Source of the DNA: Bacteroidales bacterium
GTDB lineage: Bacteria > Bacteroidota > Bacteroidia > Bacteroidales > UBA932
Assembly (NCBI GenBank): GCA_017454905.1
Contig: JAFTCB010000025.1
Coordinates: 61,390 to 125,389, forward strand
Reading direction: 5' to 3'
Length of the DNA: 64,000 bases
The notes beneath the pieces were generated by a model, which saw only the letters and a list, made by a program, of their open reading frames with translations, was not told where the DNA came from and searched no databases. The first letter of the stretch is position 1. Each line of letters begins with the position of its first letter. Positions 53,461-62,300 of the stretch are shown in pieces. The translations under genes and the position numbers were made by a program.

Positions 53461-53906
53461 CAGATTGATTCTTTTGAGATTCCGCGGAACCCCCGGCATT
53501 CCGGGCATACCCCGTGTGCCATGTATTCCACACTCTCCACCTCGAATCCGGCCGGGTATTTCACTGCCGGGACAGGCAGTTCTTCGATGCAGAACGTCCG
53601 TCCGCACACCTCGCAATGGAAATGGACATGCCGGTCGCTGTCCTCCTCTTCCTCCGCGCAATGGCAGACCTCATAGCGCACACTCTCCCCGTCGGCGAGC
53701 GCGTGCAGCAGATGGTGTTCCCGGAAGGTGGACAAGGTTCTGGAGACGATGGATTTGTCCACGGACTCCAGTTCGGTTTCGATCTCGGTCATGGAAAGCG
53801 GGCGTCCTGCGGCCAGCAGGGTGCGCAGGATCAGGATCCGGTTGGCAGTGGGCTTGATGCCGTGCTCGAGCATCAGGCTCTCCGGGGTTTCATCATGATG
53901 CATCAT
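53457..53906 (-). CDS. Fur-family transcriptional regulator with structural zinc cysteines
   Basis: 149 residues. A winged helix (HGIKPTANRILILRTLLAAGRPLSMTEIE) and a dimerisation domain with an HVHFHCEVCGRTFCIEELPVP site and a C-terminal CPEC pair. Unlike the Fur protein at 49199, both CxxC pairs of structural zinc are present, closer to Fur/Zur. A -7 box (53911-53918) lies 4 bases before the ATG, indicating a leaderless mRNA. Confidence 0.9.
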   Translation of the reverse strand: MMHHDETPESLMLEHGIKPTANRILILRTLLAAGRPLSMTEIETELESVDKSIVSRTLSTFREHHLLHALADGESVRYEVCHCAEEEEDSDRHVHFHCEVCGRTFCIEELPVPAVKYPAGFEVESVEYMAHGVCPECRGFRGISKESIC

Positions 53907-53910
53907 ACGG

Positions 53911-53918
53911 CAAAGTTA
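53911..53918 (-). promoter_or_regulatory. -7 box of the Fur-family gene
   Basis: TAACTTTG on the minus strand, ending 4 bases before the ATG at 53906. No TTTG was found at the -33 distance; the upstream region is AT-rich. Confidence 0.5.
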
Positions 53919-54000
53919 GGCATTAAAAATCATAAAAATCGGACCGCAGGAACGGTTTTTTATCGTTATTGATGTTTTTTGTACCTATTCTTGTCCCGCT

Positions 54001-54696
54001 ATGAAAATCAAAGATCTCAGCGCGGATGAGAGGCCGCGCGAAAAGATGCTCGCCCGCGGAGCGGGCAGCCTCAGCGACGGCGAACTGCTCGCCGTCCTCC
54101 TGCGCAGCGGCAACCGCGAATCCAGCGCCCTGGACCTCGCCCGCCAGCTGCTTGCCCTGGCTGACGGCCATTTAAGCACCCTGTTCCATCTGTCCCAGGA
54201 CAAGATGTTCTCCCTGCCCGGCATCGGCCCGGGCAAGGCTTCCAGCGTACTCGCCGCCTTCGAACTGGGGCGGCGCTTCCTGCAGGAAGAATCTTCCGCC
54301 GTCAAGACGCCGATGCTCACGGCCCGCCAGGTCTATGACCGGATGATCCCGCAGCTCAAGGGCTTGCCGCACGAGGAATGCTGGATCCTGTTCCTCAACG
54401 ACTACAATTACCTCCTGGGCATGCATCAGGTCAGCTCCGGCGGCGGGAATTCGACGGTCATCGACAAGCGGCAGATCATCCGGATCGCCTTGGACAAGGG
54501 CGCCTCCAGCCTGATCCTGGTGCACAACCATCCGACGGGAAATCCGACACCCAGCCGGGCGGACATCAAGCAGACGGATTCCCTGCGCAAAGGGATCAGC
54601 GCCGTCGGGCTCAACCTGCTGGACCATGTGGTCATCGCGGACGACAGTTTCTTTTCCTTCGCCGACGATCGGTGCTACTCTGCAATTTCAAAATAA
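54001..54696 (+). CDS. radC: RadC family JAB-domain DNA repair/recombination protein
   Basis: 231 residues. N-terminal helix-hairpin-helix (FSLPGIGPGKASSVLAAFELGRR) and C-terminal JAB metalloprotease-like domain with the HNHPTGNPTPSRAD metal site (H-x-H-x10-D). The exact biochemical role of RadC is unsettled. It is divergent from the Fur-family gene across a 94-base AT-rich gap. No partner gene follows; a transposase remnant lies directly downstream. Confidence 0.95.
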   Translation: MKIKDLSADERPREKMLARGAGSLSDGELLAVLLRSGNRESSALDLARQLLALADGHLSTLFHLSQDKMFSLPGIGPGKASSVLAAFELGRRFLQEESSAVKTPMLTARQVYDRMIPQLKGLPHEECWILFLNDYNYLLGMHQVSSGGGNSTVIDKRQIIRIALDKGASSLILVHNHPTGNPTPSRADIKQTDSLRKGISAVGLNLLDHVVIADDSFFSFADDRCYSAISK

Positions 54697-54717
54697 ACTT
54701 CGACAAAACCATCACTT

Positions 54718-55090
54718 GTGATTATGAAAAACCAACATCCACCCATCAAGTACATGCCGAAGACACCCCGTTCGCCAAAAGGAAAGAAGAAAAAGAAATC
54801 GAAAAAGCACCTAGCATGGAATTACAACTATCCTCCCGTATTTTTTCTGGGCCTGCTCAATTTCGACATCCGGCACATCAATCCTCAGCAGAATGACCCG
54901 GAGCAGTTTATCCACATTTTCTCCCTAAGGAACGAGCAGACCGGTGAACTGATGACGGACCGCCTGCGATTCGCTTTCCTGGAGGTTGCGCGTTTCGACA
55001 GGCCGATGGATGCATGCACGACCTTCGAAGTTATGATGAAGAATTTACCTGCTTTTGTCGAAACCCCGGAGCTTTGGGCGGATGATATTT
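54718..55090 (+). pseudogene. Remnant of a PD-(D/E)XK nuclease family transposase (Rpn-like)
   Basis: The stretch NYPPVFFLGLLNFDIRHI ... IHIFSLRNEQTGELMTDRLRFAFLEVARF matches the middle of Bacteroidales PD-(D/E)XK-type putative transposases (Rpn family) as I remember them. Normal proteins are about 300 residues and start with a nuclease core about 100 residues before this point. Here the N-terminal part is replaced by a Lys-rich stretch and the reading frame runs into repeats after about 120 residues, so both ends are lost. Confidence 0.7.
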
Positions 55091-55251
55091 TTTATCAAGC
55101 AAATATACAAAAAAGGGAGGAACAATCCTCCCGAAAACAATCAATCACGCGAAGCAAATCATTCAATCCGTCCCCCGCGTCAAAGGTCATCGGCTTTCAT
55201 CGCCCAGGAGCGAAGCGACGCAGGGGGTCCGCGGGGGAAACGTCCCCCGCG
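55091..55251. repeat. Short repeat region: 36-base direct repeat and GC hairpin at the end of the sigma gene
   Basis: A 36-base unit occurs at 55169-55204 and again, identical, at 55241-55276, a period of 72. The second copy is the 3' end of the sigma factor gene, so the first is a duplicated gene end. Between them lies a hairpin (55230-55251; arms CGCGGGGGA/TCCCCCGCG, 4-base loop), which may terminate the sigma transcript on the minus strand. Confidence 0.7.
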
Positions 55252-55848
55252 TCAAAGGTCATCGGCTTTCATCGCCTCGATGAAAGCCTTCGCACGCCGG
55301 ATGCGCGTACGGACCGTATTGAGCTCGATGCCGAGCTCTTCCGAGATCTCCTTGTACTGCAGGCCGTCCAGCAGCCGCATCCGGGCGATGGTCCGGTAGA
55401 GTTCGGGAAGGCCCTCGATATAACCTTCCAGTTTCTCGGCATCCTCCTCTTCGACGATCTGTTCCAGCGGCGTCGCCGCCTCATCCCCGATCGTGTCGAT
55501 GATCTGTCCGCTGCCGGCACTCTCCTTGTCGAGGGACACCAGACGGCTCTGCGCCCGGCTCTCCGCATCGATGGTGTCGAGCGCCGTGTTGTGCGCAATC
55601 CGGCGGAGCCAGGTGGAGAACTGGCTCTTGGACGGATCGAAACTGCGGATCTGCCGGAAGGCTTTTTCGAAACTGCGAGAGCAGATGTCGTCGATATAGA
55701 AATCATCCAGGTGCTTCATCGTACCCCGGAGGTAGGTGCGCAGGGACCCGATATGGGTGTCCCAGAGTTCGGTGAAAGCCGTGCCGTCACCGATAATCGC
55801 CCGTCGGATCAGTTCATCAGTGGGCTTCGAGCCAGGTTTTCCCATCAT
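55252..55848 (-). CDS. ECF-type RNA polymerase sigma factor
   Basis: 198 residues. Region 2 (FTELWDTHIGSLRTYLRG ... DDFYIDDICSRSFEKAFRQIRSFDPSKSQFSTWLRRIAHNTALD) and region 4 (LPELYRTIARMRLLDGLQYKEISEELGIELNTVRTRIRRAK) are complete, in contrast to the broken sigma gene at 1194. No anti-sigma gene is adjacent. Its start overlaps the polA end by 32 bases, so it is probably cotranscribed with polA. Confidence 0.92.
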   Translation of the reverse strand: MMGKPGSKPTDELIRRAIIGDGTAFTELWDTHIGSLRTYLRGTMKHLDDFYIDDICSRSFEKAFRQIRSFDPSKSQFSTWLRRIAHNTALDTIDAESRAQSRLVSLDKESAGSGQIIDTIGDEAATPLEQIVEEEDAEKLEGYIEGLPELYRTIARMRLLDGLQYKEISEELGIELNTVRTRIRRAKAFIEAMKADDL

Positions 55849-58540
55849 GGCATTCTACGGTTAAAGGGACAGACAGGGTAATGACGTTCTCCATCTCATG
55901 GACCAGCAAATCATGGACGGCGGAAATCTCGTCCTGCGGGACTTCGAGCAGCAGTTCATCGTGGATCTGGAGGACCATCCGCGCCCGGAAACCGCCCCCG
56001 CGAAGGCGGCGGTCCACCGCGTTCATCGCCAGTTTGATGATGTCGGCCGCCGTCCCCTGGATCGGGGCATTGACGGCGTTTCGCTCCGCCAGGGCGCGTA
56101 CGGCGGCATTGCCGGCCGAGATGTCCGCGATATAGCGCCTCCGGCCGAAGAGGGTCTCGACATAGCCCTGCTCCCGCGCCCGGGCCACCGTGGCGTCGAT
56201 GAACCCCCGGATGGAGGGGAAAGAGGCGAAATAATCGTCGATGATCTGCTTCGCCTCGGAGCGCGGGCAGCGCAGGCGTTCGGCGAGGCCGAAAGAGGAA
56301 ATGCCGTACATGATGCCGAAATTCGCCGTCTTCGCAATCCGGCGCTGGTCGGCCGTCACTTCCCCGAGCGGCACATGAAAGATTTTCGCCGCCGTGGCAG
56401 CGTGTACATCCACCCCGTGCCGGAAGGCATCCACCAGGTGGGCATCGCCGCACAGATGCGCCATCAGGCGCAGTTCGATCTGCGAATAATCCGCCGACAT
56501 CATCACCCAGCCCGGCTCGCCGGGCACAAAGGCCTTGCGGATCTCGCGGCCCTCTTCCGTACGGATCGGGATGTTCTGGAGGTTGGGGTTGGAGGAGGAC
56601 AGCCGTCCGGTCGCGGTCAACGCCTGGTTGAAAGTCGTATGGACGCGCCCGTCCACCGGCGAGATGTAGCCGGCGAAGGGTTCGATATAGGTGGAAAGCA
56701 ATTTCCGCAGGCCGCGGTAGTCCAGGATGGCATCGACGATGGGACTCCGGTCGGCCAGGTGCTGGAGGGTCTGCTCGTCCGTCGGCCAGTTGCCGGATTT
56801 GGGCTTGCGCGCCTTCGGGTCAAGTTTGAGTTTCTCGAAGAGGACCATCCCCACCTGCTTGGGAGAGAGAATGTTGAGAGAAGGCTCGTCCGCCAGCTGC
56901 CGCACTTCCGCTTCCCGCGCGACCATCTTGCGGCGGAGGCCGTCGGCAAATTCGCGCAGCGAGTCCAGGTCCACCTTCACACCCACCTGCTCCATCCGGG
57001 CCAGGACGCGGATCAGCGGCTCCTCGATCTCGTCATAGAGGCGCTGCATCCCCTCGGTCCCGGCAATCTCCCGCTCCAGGCAGCCCGCGAGCTGCAGGAT
57101 GGCTGCCGTCTCGAGAATCCGGTCGGGGCCGGCCTCCTCCGGGACTTCGTCAAACAGGGATCCGGTCGCCTGCGCTTCCGCAGCCTCCAGTTCGATACCC
57201 AGATAGCTCCGGGCCAGGACTTCCAGTTTGTGGCTGCGTTCCGGGCCCAGCAGGTAATGCATCAGTTCGATGTCCAGCAGGCGGCCATCCAGACCAATCC
57301 CGCGGGCGGCCAGGCGGTTCATCTGGGACTTGAGGTCCGTCCCGGCCTTGACGACCTGCGGATCCTCCAGCAAGGCGCGGAACTCCTCCGGCGCCCCCTG
57401 CGCCACCCCCTCCGGGGTCGCTACAAACAGCATTTCGCCTTGCAGATTGATTGCAACCTTTTTCTTATTATTTAAAATCTGGTCAACAGAGACGGATATC
57501 GCATTCAACTGTTTGTCCGGTTCGCTGTTCGGAAGGCTGCTGCCCGCGGCAACCGTAGTCACCCGTGACTCGTGAACGGGAGGAGCCCAGCCGTCAGGCT
57601 GGGAGGGATAGCGCGAAGCGCGTAGTTGTCCGCGGGCAGCCGGCCTTCCGGAAGAATCCTCACCCGCAGAAACAGCAACCTTCCGGATCAAGCGTTTCAG
57701 AGAAGGCATTTCGTATTTATCCATCAAGGCATCAAGCTCCGCCGTCTCGACTGTATCATAGACCAGCCGCTCTGCAGTCACATCCAGCGGAATGTCCGTC
57801 TTGATCGTAACCAGCCGCTTGGACAGCCCGATATGATCCTGCGCAGCGCGGAACTGCTCCTGCTGACGCGGCGTCAACTCGCCCAGATGCTCATATATCC
57901 CCTCGACCGTCCCGTACTTGCCCAGCAGTTTCGCCGCCCCCACCGGGCCGACGCCCTGCACACCGGGCACATTGTCCGACGCATCCCCGCAGATGGCCAG
58001 GATGTCGATCACCTGCCCCGGCGACTGGATCTTCCACTTCTCGCAGACCTCCGCCACGCCAAGCAATTCACTTTCCCCTCCGGCCTTTCCGGGCTTGACC
58101 TGGAAAATGCCGGATCCGACCAACTGGCCGTAATCCTTGTCCGGGGTCACCATATATACCTCGAAGCCCTCCCGGGCGAAACGCTTCGCGGCAGAACCGA
58201 TCACATCGTCCGCCTCGAAACCCGGCAGCATCAGCACCGGAATGTCCAGCGCCAGGACAATCTGTGTCAGCGGCTCCAGGGCCTCGATCACCAGCGCCGG
58301 GGTCTCCCCGCGGTTGGCCTTGTACTCCGGATACAGTTCATTGCGGAAAGTTCCTCCCGGAGGATCGAAACTCACCGCGATATGCGTGGGATGTTCCCGG
58401 TCGATCAGTTCCAGCAGATATTTGGTAAAACCGAACAGGATGGAGGTATCAACCCCCTGCGAATTGACCATCGGGCGCCCCAGAAACGCATAGTACATTT
58501 TGAAGATGAGCGCGTGGCCGTCAATCAGGAAAAGTTTCAT
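55817..58540 (-). CDS. polA: DNA polymerase I with in-frame palindromic insert and apparently inactive proofreading domain
   Basis: 907 residues. 5'-nuclease domain (about 1-290) with FLIDGHALIFKMYYAF, GFEADDVIGS and CGDASDNVPGVQGVGP; a linker; a 3'-5' exonuclease-like domain (about 345-520); and an intact polymerase (TDEQTLQHLA, SADYSQIELRLMAHL, RRIAKTANFGIMYG, VLQIHDELLLEVP). The proofreading DTE residues at the start of the exonuclease domain are not seen (VAINLQGEMLFVA stands there), so this activity is probably absent, as in Taq polymerase. Residues about 298-338 are encoded by a 119-base palindromic element. Promoter at 58545-58575. Confidence 0.96.
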   Translation of the reverse strand: MKLFLIDGHALIFKMYYAFLGRPMVNSQGVDTSILFGFTKYLLELIDREHPTHIAVSFDPPGGTFRNELYPEYKANRGETPALVIEALEPLTQIVLALDIPVLMLPGFEADDVIGSAAKRFAREGFEVYMVTPDKDYGQLVGSGIFQVKPGKAGGESELLGVAEVCEKWKIQSPGQVIDILAICGDASDNVPGVQGVGPVGAAKLLGKYGTVEGIYEHLGELTPRQQEQFRAAQDHIGLSKRLVTIKTDIPLDVTAERLVYDTVETAELDALMDKYEMPSLKRLIRKVAVSAGEDSSGRPAARGQLRASRYPSQPDGWAPPVHESRVTTVAAGSSLPNSEPDKQLNAISVSVDQILNNKKKVAINLQGEMLFVATPEGVAQGAPEEFRALLEDPQVVKAGTDLKSQMNRLAARGIGLDGRLLDIELMHYLLGPERSHKLEVLARSYLGIELEAAEAQATGSLFDEVPEEAGPDRILETAAILQLAGCLEREIAGTEGMQRLYDEIEEPLIRVLARMEQVGVKVDLDSLREFADGLRRKMVAREAEVRQLADEPSLNILSPKQVGMVLFEKLKLDPKARKPKSGNWPTDEQTLQHLADRSPIVDAILDYRGLRKLLSTYIEPFAGYISPVDGRVHTTFNQALTATGRLSSSNPNLQNIPIRTEEGREIRKAFVPGEPGWVMMSADYSQIELRLMAHLCGDAHLVDAFRHGVDVHAATAAKIFHVPLGEVTADQRRIAKTANFGIMYGISSFGLAERLRCPRSEAKQIIDDYFASFPSIRGFIDATVARAREQGYVETLFGRRRYIADISAGNAAVRALAERNAVNAPIQGTAADIIKLAMNAVDRRLRGGGFRARMVLQIHDELLLEVPQDEISAVHDLLVHEMENVITLSVPLTVECHDGKTWLEAH
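57531..57649. repeat. 119-base palindromic element inserted in frame in polA
   Basis: Terminal inverted repeats of about 23-25 bases (left 57531-57553, right 57625-57649) match at 22 positions with small gaps, sharing GGAAGGC and GCTGCCCGCGG. An inner hairpin (57586-57603, arms CCCAGCC/GGCTGGG) and a short GCGC-gaa-GCGC hairpin lie within. The reading frame stays open, adding about 40 residues between the nuclease and exonuclease-like domains. Confidence 0.7.
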
Positions 58541-58544
58541 GCGA

Positions 58545-58575
58545 CAAAGATGAAACTTTTTCGGATAGTTTCAAA
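58545..58575 (-). promoter_or_regulatory. Promoter of polA
   Basis: On the minus strand TTTG, 19 bases, CATCTTTG (one mismatch to TAnnTTTG). The box ends 4 bases before the polA ATG, so the mRNA should be leaderless. Confidence 0.6.
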
Positions 58576-58639
58576 CAACTGCCGGGGTTTTGAACCCAAA
58601 TTGGCATTTGGTGACGCTGGAAGCAAGTTTTCATAATAA

Positions 58640-59071
58640 AATTCAAAATCTTTTAACCGCGGTTCCTACTTCCTGTCCCTGAATTACATCGACAACGACG
58701 GCATGGCCCGTGGCAACAAGGATACCTACAAGCGCCTGACCGCCCAGATCAATGCCGACTACAAGATCAAGTCCTGGTTCACGATCGGCACCAACACCTC
58801 CATCGAGCGCTACCAGCGCCAGTCCCTGATCCAGGCCTCCGAGTATGCGGGATCCATCCTGCTCGGCGCCCTGATCATCGACCCGCTCACCCCGACGCTC
58901 TTCCATAGCGTCGATGAGATGCCGTTCAACATGCACAATGCACTCCAGAACGGCTTCGACGTGGACGGAGTCAATTACAAATACCACATTTATCAGAACG
59001 AGGAAGGCTACTGGTACTCCACCTCCAAGATCATGGAAGGCGAAGGTATCATCCAGAACCCCGGCTGGTAG
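58640..59071 (+). pseudogene. Internal fragment of a SusC-like TonB-dependent receptor
   Basis: About 140 codons from a stop-flanked frame. The protein GSYFLSLNYIDNDGMARGNKD ... RLTAQINADYKIKSWFTIGTN ... IDPLTP aligns with residues about 318-430 of the intact SusC at 59344 (GHFFTSLNYVNNDGIVVGKKD; RLTAQINADYQIFKW; IDPLTP). No signal peptide, plug or barrel end is present and no promoter is seen. The first ATG is at 58703, and the frame ends with a TAG. It is a remnant, or a possible cassette for gene conversion. Confidence 0.85.
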
Positions 59072-59094
59072 CAGTCCCCGCCCCGAATCCTTAA

Positions 59095-59119
59095 AAAGAA
59101 GGCCGCTAGGGCCTTCTTT
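59095..59119 (+). terminator. Rho-independent terminator after the SusC fragment
   Basis: Perfect 10-base arms (AAAGAAGGCC/GGCCTTCTTT), a 5-base loop, then a T-rich tail (ATTTTATT). It isolates the following susCD promoter from upstream transcription. Confidence 0.85.
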
Positions 59120-59243
59120 ATTTTATTCCGTCCCCGCGCCAGAATCATATTTGCGATACTTTTTTAAATAATCGCGCCGTTTTTTGAAATAAGTTCAAAA
59201 TCTTTCAAAAACGTATCAATCCTTTTATAAAGGGATGAAAGTC

Positions 59244-59275
59244 TTTGGCGGGTTAGAGAATCCGATGTACTTTTG
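59244..59275 (+). promoter_or_regulatory. Promoter of susC
   Basis: TTTG at 59244-59247, 20 bases, TACTTTTG at 59268-59275, a full match to the Bacteroidales consensus. It predicts a leader of about 60 bases before the ATG at 59344. A long AT-rich region precedes it. Confidence 0.85.
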
Positions 59276-59343
59276 ACTTGCAATAAGTGCGTCACAACGA
59301 CAAATATTTGTAACCCTATAATTAATCCTTAAACAAAACGCAC

Positions 59344-62300
59344 ATGTTTAAAAAACTGATGAAAGTGTCGAGTGTCCTGATGATACTCCTCGCTTCGCTC
59401 GGAAGCTTCTCAGCTTTCGCCCAGAACCGCACCATCAGTGGTACTGTCGTTGATACCGGCGGCCAGCCGGTCATCGGCGCAGCCGTCACTGTTGTCGGCA
59501 ACACGCGTATCGGTGCAGCCACCGACATCAACGGTGCTTTCTCCCTGTCCGTCCCCGCCGGGGCCACCATGAACGTGGAGAGCATCGGTTACAAGTCCCA
59601 GACCTTCACGGTCACCAACCAGACCACCTACAACATCGTCCTCGAGGATGATACCGAGATGCTGGAAGAGACCGTGGTCATCGGTTACGGCGTGCAGAGG
59701 AAGAGTGACCTGACCGGTGCCGTGGCTTCCGTCCGTTCGGACGACTTGAAGGACCGCTCCACGACCGACGCTGCCGCCGCCCTCCAGGGCAAGGCCGCCG
59801 GTGTGCAGATCATCAACACGTCCGGTGCTCCGGGTGAAGGTGCATCCATCCGTGTCCGCGGCTACTCCTCGAACTCCGGCTCCATCGGACCGCTCCTCAT
59901 CGTGGACGGTCTGAAGGTGGACAACATCCAGTACCTCGATCCTTCCATGATCGAGTCCATGGAGGTCCTCAAGGATGCCGCCTCCGCCGCCATCTACGGT
60001 GCGCAGGCAGGTAACGGCGTCGTCCTCATCACCACCAAGTCCGGCCAGGAAGGACACTCTTCCGTGACCTACAACGGCCGCTTCACCCTGCAGTCCCTCG
60101 GCAAGAAGGCCGAGATCTTCGGCGCCAAGGAATACATCGACTACCAGACCTACATCGGCAACCTCAATCAGGACCTGCTGAATGCCAACGGCTACAACGG
60201 CATTGACAACAACTGGTACGAGTCTACGTTCCAGCCCAGCTGGAGCCAGCAGCACGGCATCACCTTCCAGGGCGGCAACAACAAGGGCCACTTCTTCACC
60301 TCCCTCAACTACGTCAACAATGACGGTATCGTGGTGGGAAAGAAGGATGTGTACACCCGTCTGACCGCACAGATCAATGCTGACTACCAGATCTTCAAGT
60401 GGCTCAACGTCTCGACCAACAACTCCATCGAGAAGTGGAGCCGCCGGTCCGTCTCCAACGGTTACGGTTCCGTGCTGAACTCCGTGGTCTCCATCGACCC
60501 GCTGACCCCGGCCTACATCTCCGACATCAGGGACACCCCGGGCGGCATGCAGGAGCACTATGCTGCCACGCCTGATCTGATCCCGAGAGATCCGACCCAC
60601 AACAATGACTTCTACGGCACGTCCAAGTACCTGGAGGAAGCGACGGGTAACCCGCTCTTCCAGCGCGACAAGAGCGACAGTTCCAGCGGCGGCATCAACA
60701 TCCGCGGCGCCTTTGCGGCCAACTTCACCCCCATCCAGGGCCTGGTGATCACTTCCCGCTTCGGCTACCGCATCGCCCAGAACAGCAGCCACAGCTACAC
60801 CAAGCCGTACTGGCTGACCTCCATGGCTCAGTCCGCGAACCACGACATCTCCGCGAACGTCAACACGAGCTACTACTACCAGTGGGAGAACTTCGCCAAC
60901 TACAACCGTACGTTCGGCAAGCACAACGTCGGCGCGATGGTCGGTATGTCCTATACCGAGGACCACAACGACAACGCGAGCATCTCCTCCAACGGCCCGG
61001 ACATCCTCAAGGGCTATGAGGACAACTTCCTCTACATCGACTACTTGACCTCCGGCGCCACCAAGAACGTGGGCAACGCCCCGGGCATGAGCGCACAGCT
61101 GTCCTACTTCGGCCGTCTGATGTACTCCTTCGACAACCGCTACAGCGTGCAGGCCAACTTCCGTGCCGACGCCTACGACTCCTCCAAGCTGTCCAAGCAG
61201 GCCCGCTGGGGTTACTTCCCCTCCGTGTCCGCCGGCTGGACCATCAGCAACGAGCCGTTCTTCCGCGACAATGTCAGCCGCGACGCCGTCTCCTTCCTGA
61301 AGCTCCGTGCTTCCTGGGGTCTCAACGGTAATGTCAACGTCCTGAGCGGCTACCGCTACTCCACCTCCATCGCCATGAACGGACAGTGGTACCAGTACAA
61401 CCCGTCCGCCGGCGACGGTGCTCCGACCTACGGTTCCATGCCGTCCGGCCTCGCGAACCCGGGCCTGAAGTGGGAGACCTCCGAGCAGTATGACGCCGGT
61501 ATCGACGCCCGCTTCCTCAACAACCGCCTGACCTTCACGGCCGACTGGTATCGCAAGTACACCAACGACCTGCTGATCTCCATCTCCCCGCTGCCGGAAA
61601 TCGGTGTGTCCAGCACCACCGTCAACGCCGGTAAGGTGCTCAACACCGGTCTCGAGTTCGAACTCGGCTGGAAGGACCACATCGGCGACTTCTACTACAG
61701 CGTCAACGCGAACCTCTCGACCCTGAAGAACCAGGTCCTCGAGGTCCACGCGCTCCTCGACCGCATCGATCAGGATCCTGTCAGCGGTCTGAATGAGAAG
61801 ATGACGACCTCCTTCAAGTCCGGCTACCCGATCTGGTACTTCCGCGGCTTCAAGTATGCGGGTGTCGACCAGGCTACCGGTGCTCCGCAGTACTACGACA
61901 AGGACGGCAACATCACTCCGACCCCGGGCGAGAACGACAAGCAGTACCTCGGCGAGGGTATTCCTAACCTCACCTATGGTCTGACCGTCAACCTCGCATG
62001 GAAGGGCCTCGACCTCGTAATCTTCGGTACCGGCGTCGCCGGCAACGAGATCTACAACCTGATGGTCTCCGCCGACCGTCCCAAGACCAACGGCCTGACC
62101 TACTTCTGGAGGAACTCCTATGGCAACCCGGCCGTCGACAAGGCCAGCGCCAAGTTCCCGGATTCGAAACTCGTCGCTACCAGCTGGGATTTCTGGAGCT
62201 CCAGCGCCGCCGTGTTCAACGGTGCCTTCTTCAAGATCAAGCAGGTCCAGCTCGGCTACACCTTCCCGCGTGCCCTCACCCAGCGTGTCAAGATCAACGA

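Noticed and set aside
59410-61749. A 779-codon open frame on the minus strand
   Set aside because: Val/Gly/Asp-rich mirror of the SusC gene caused by its codon bias.
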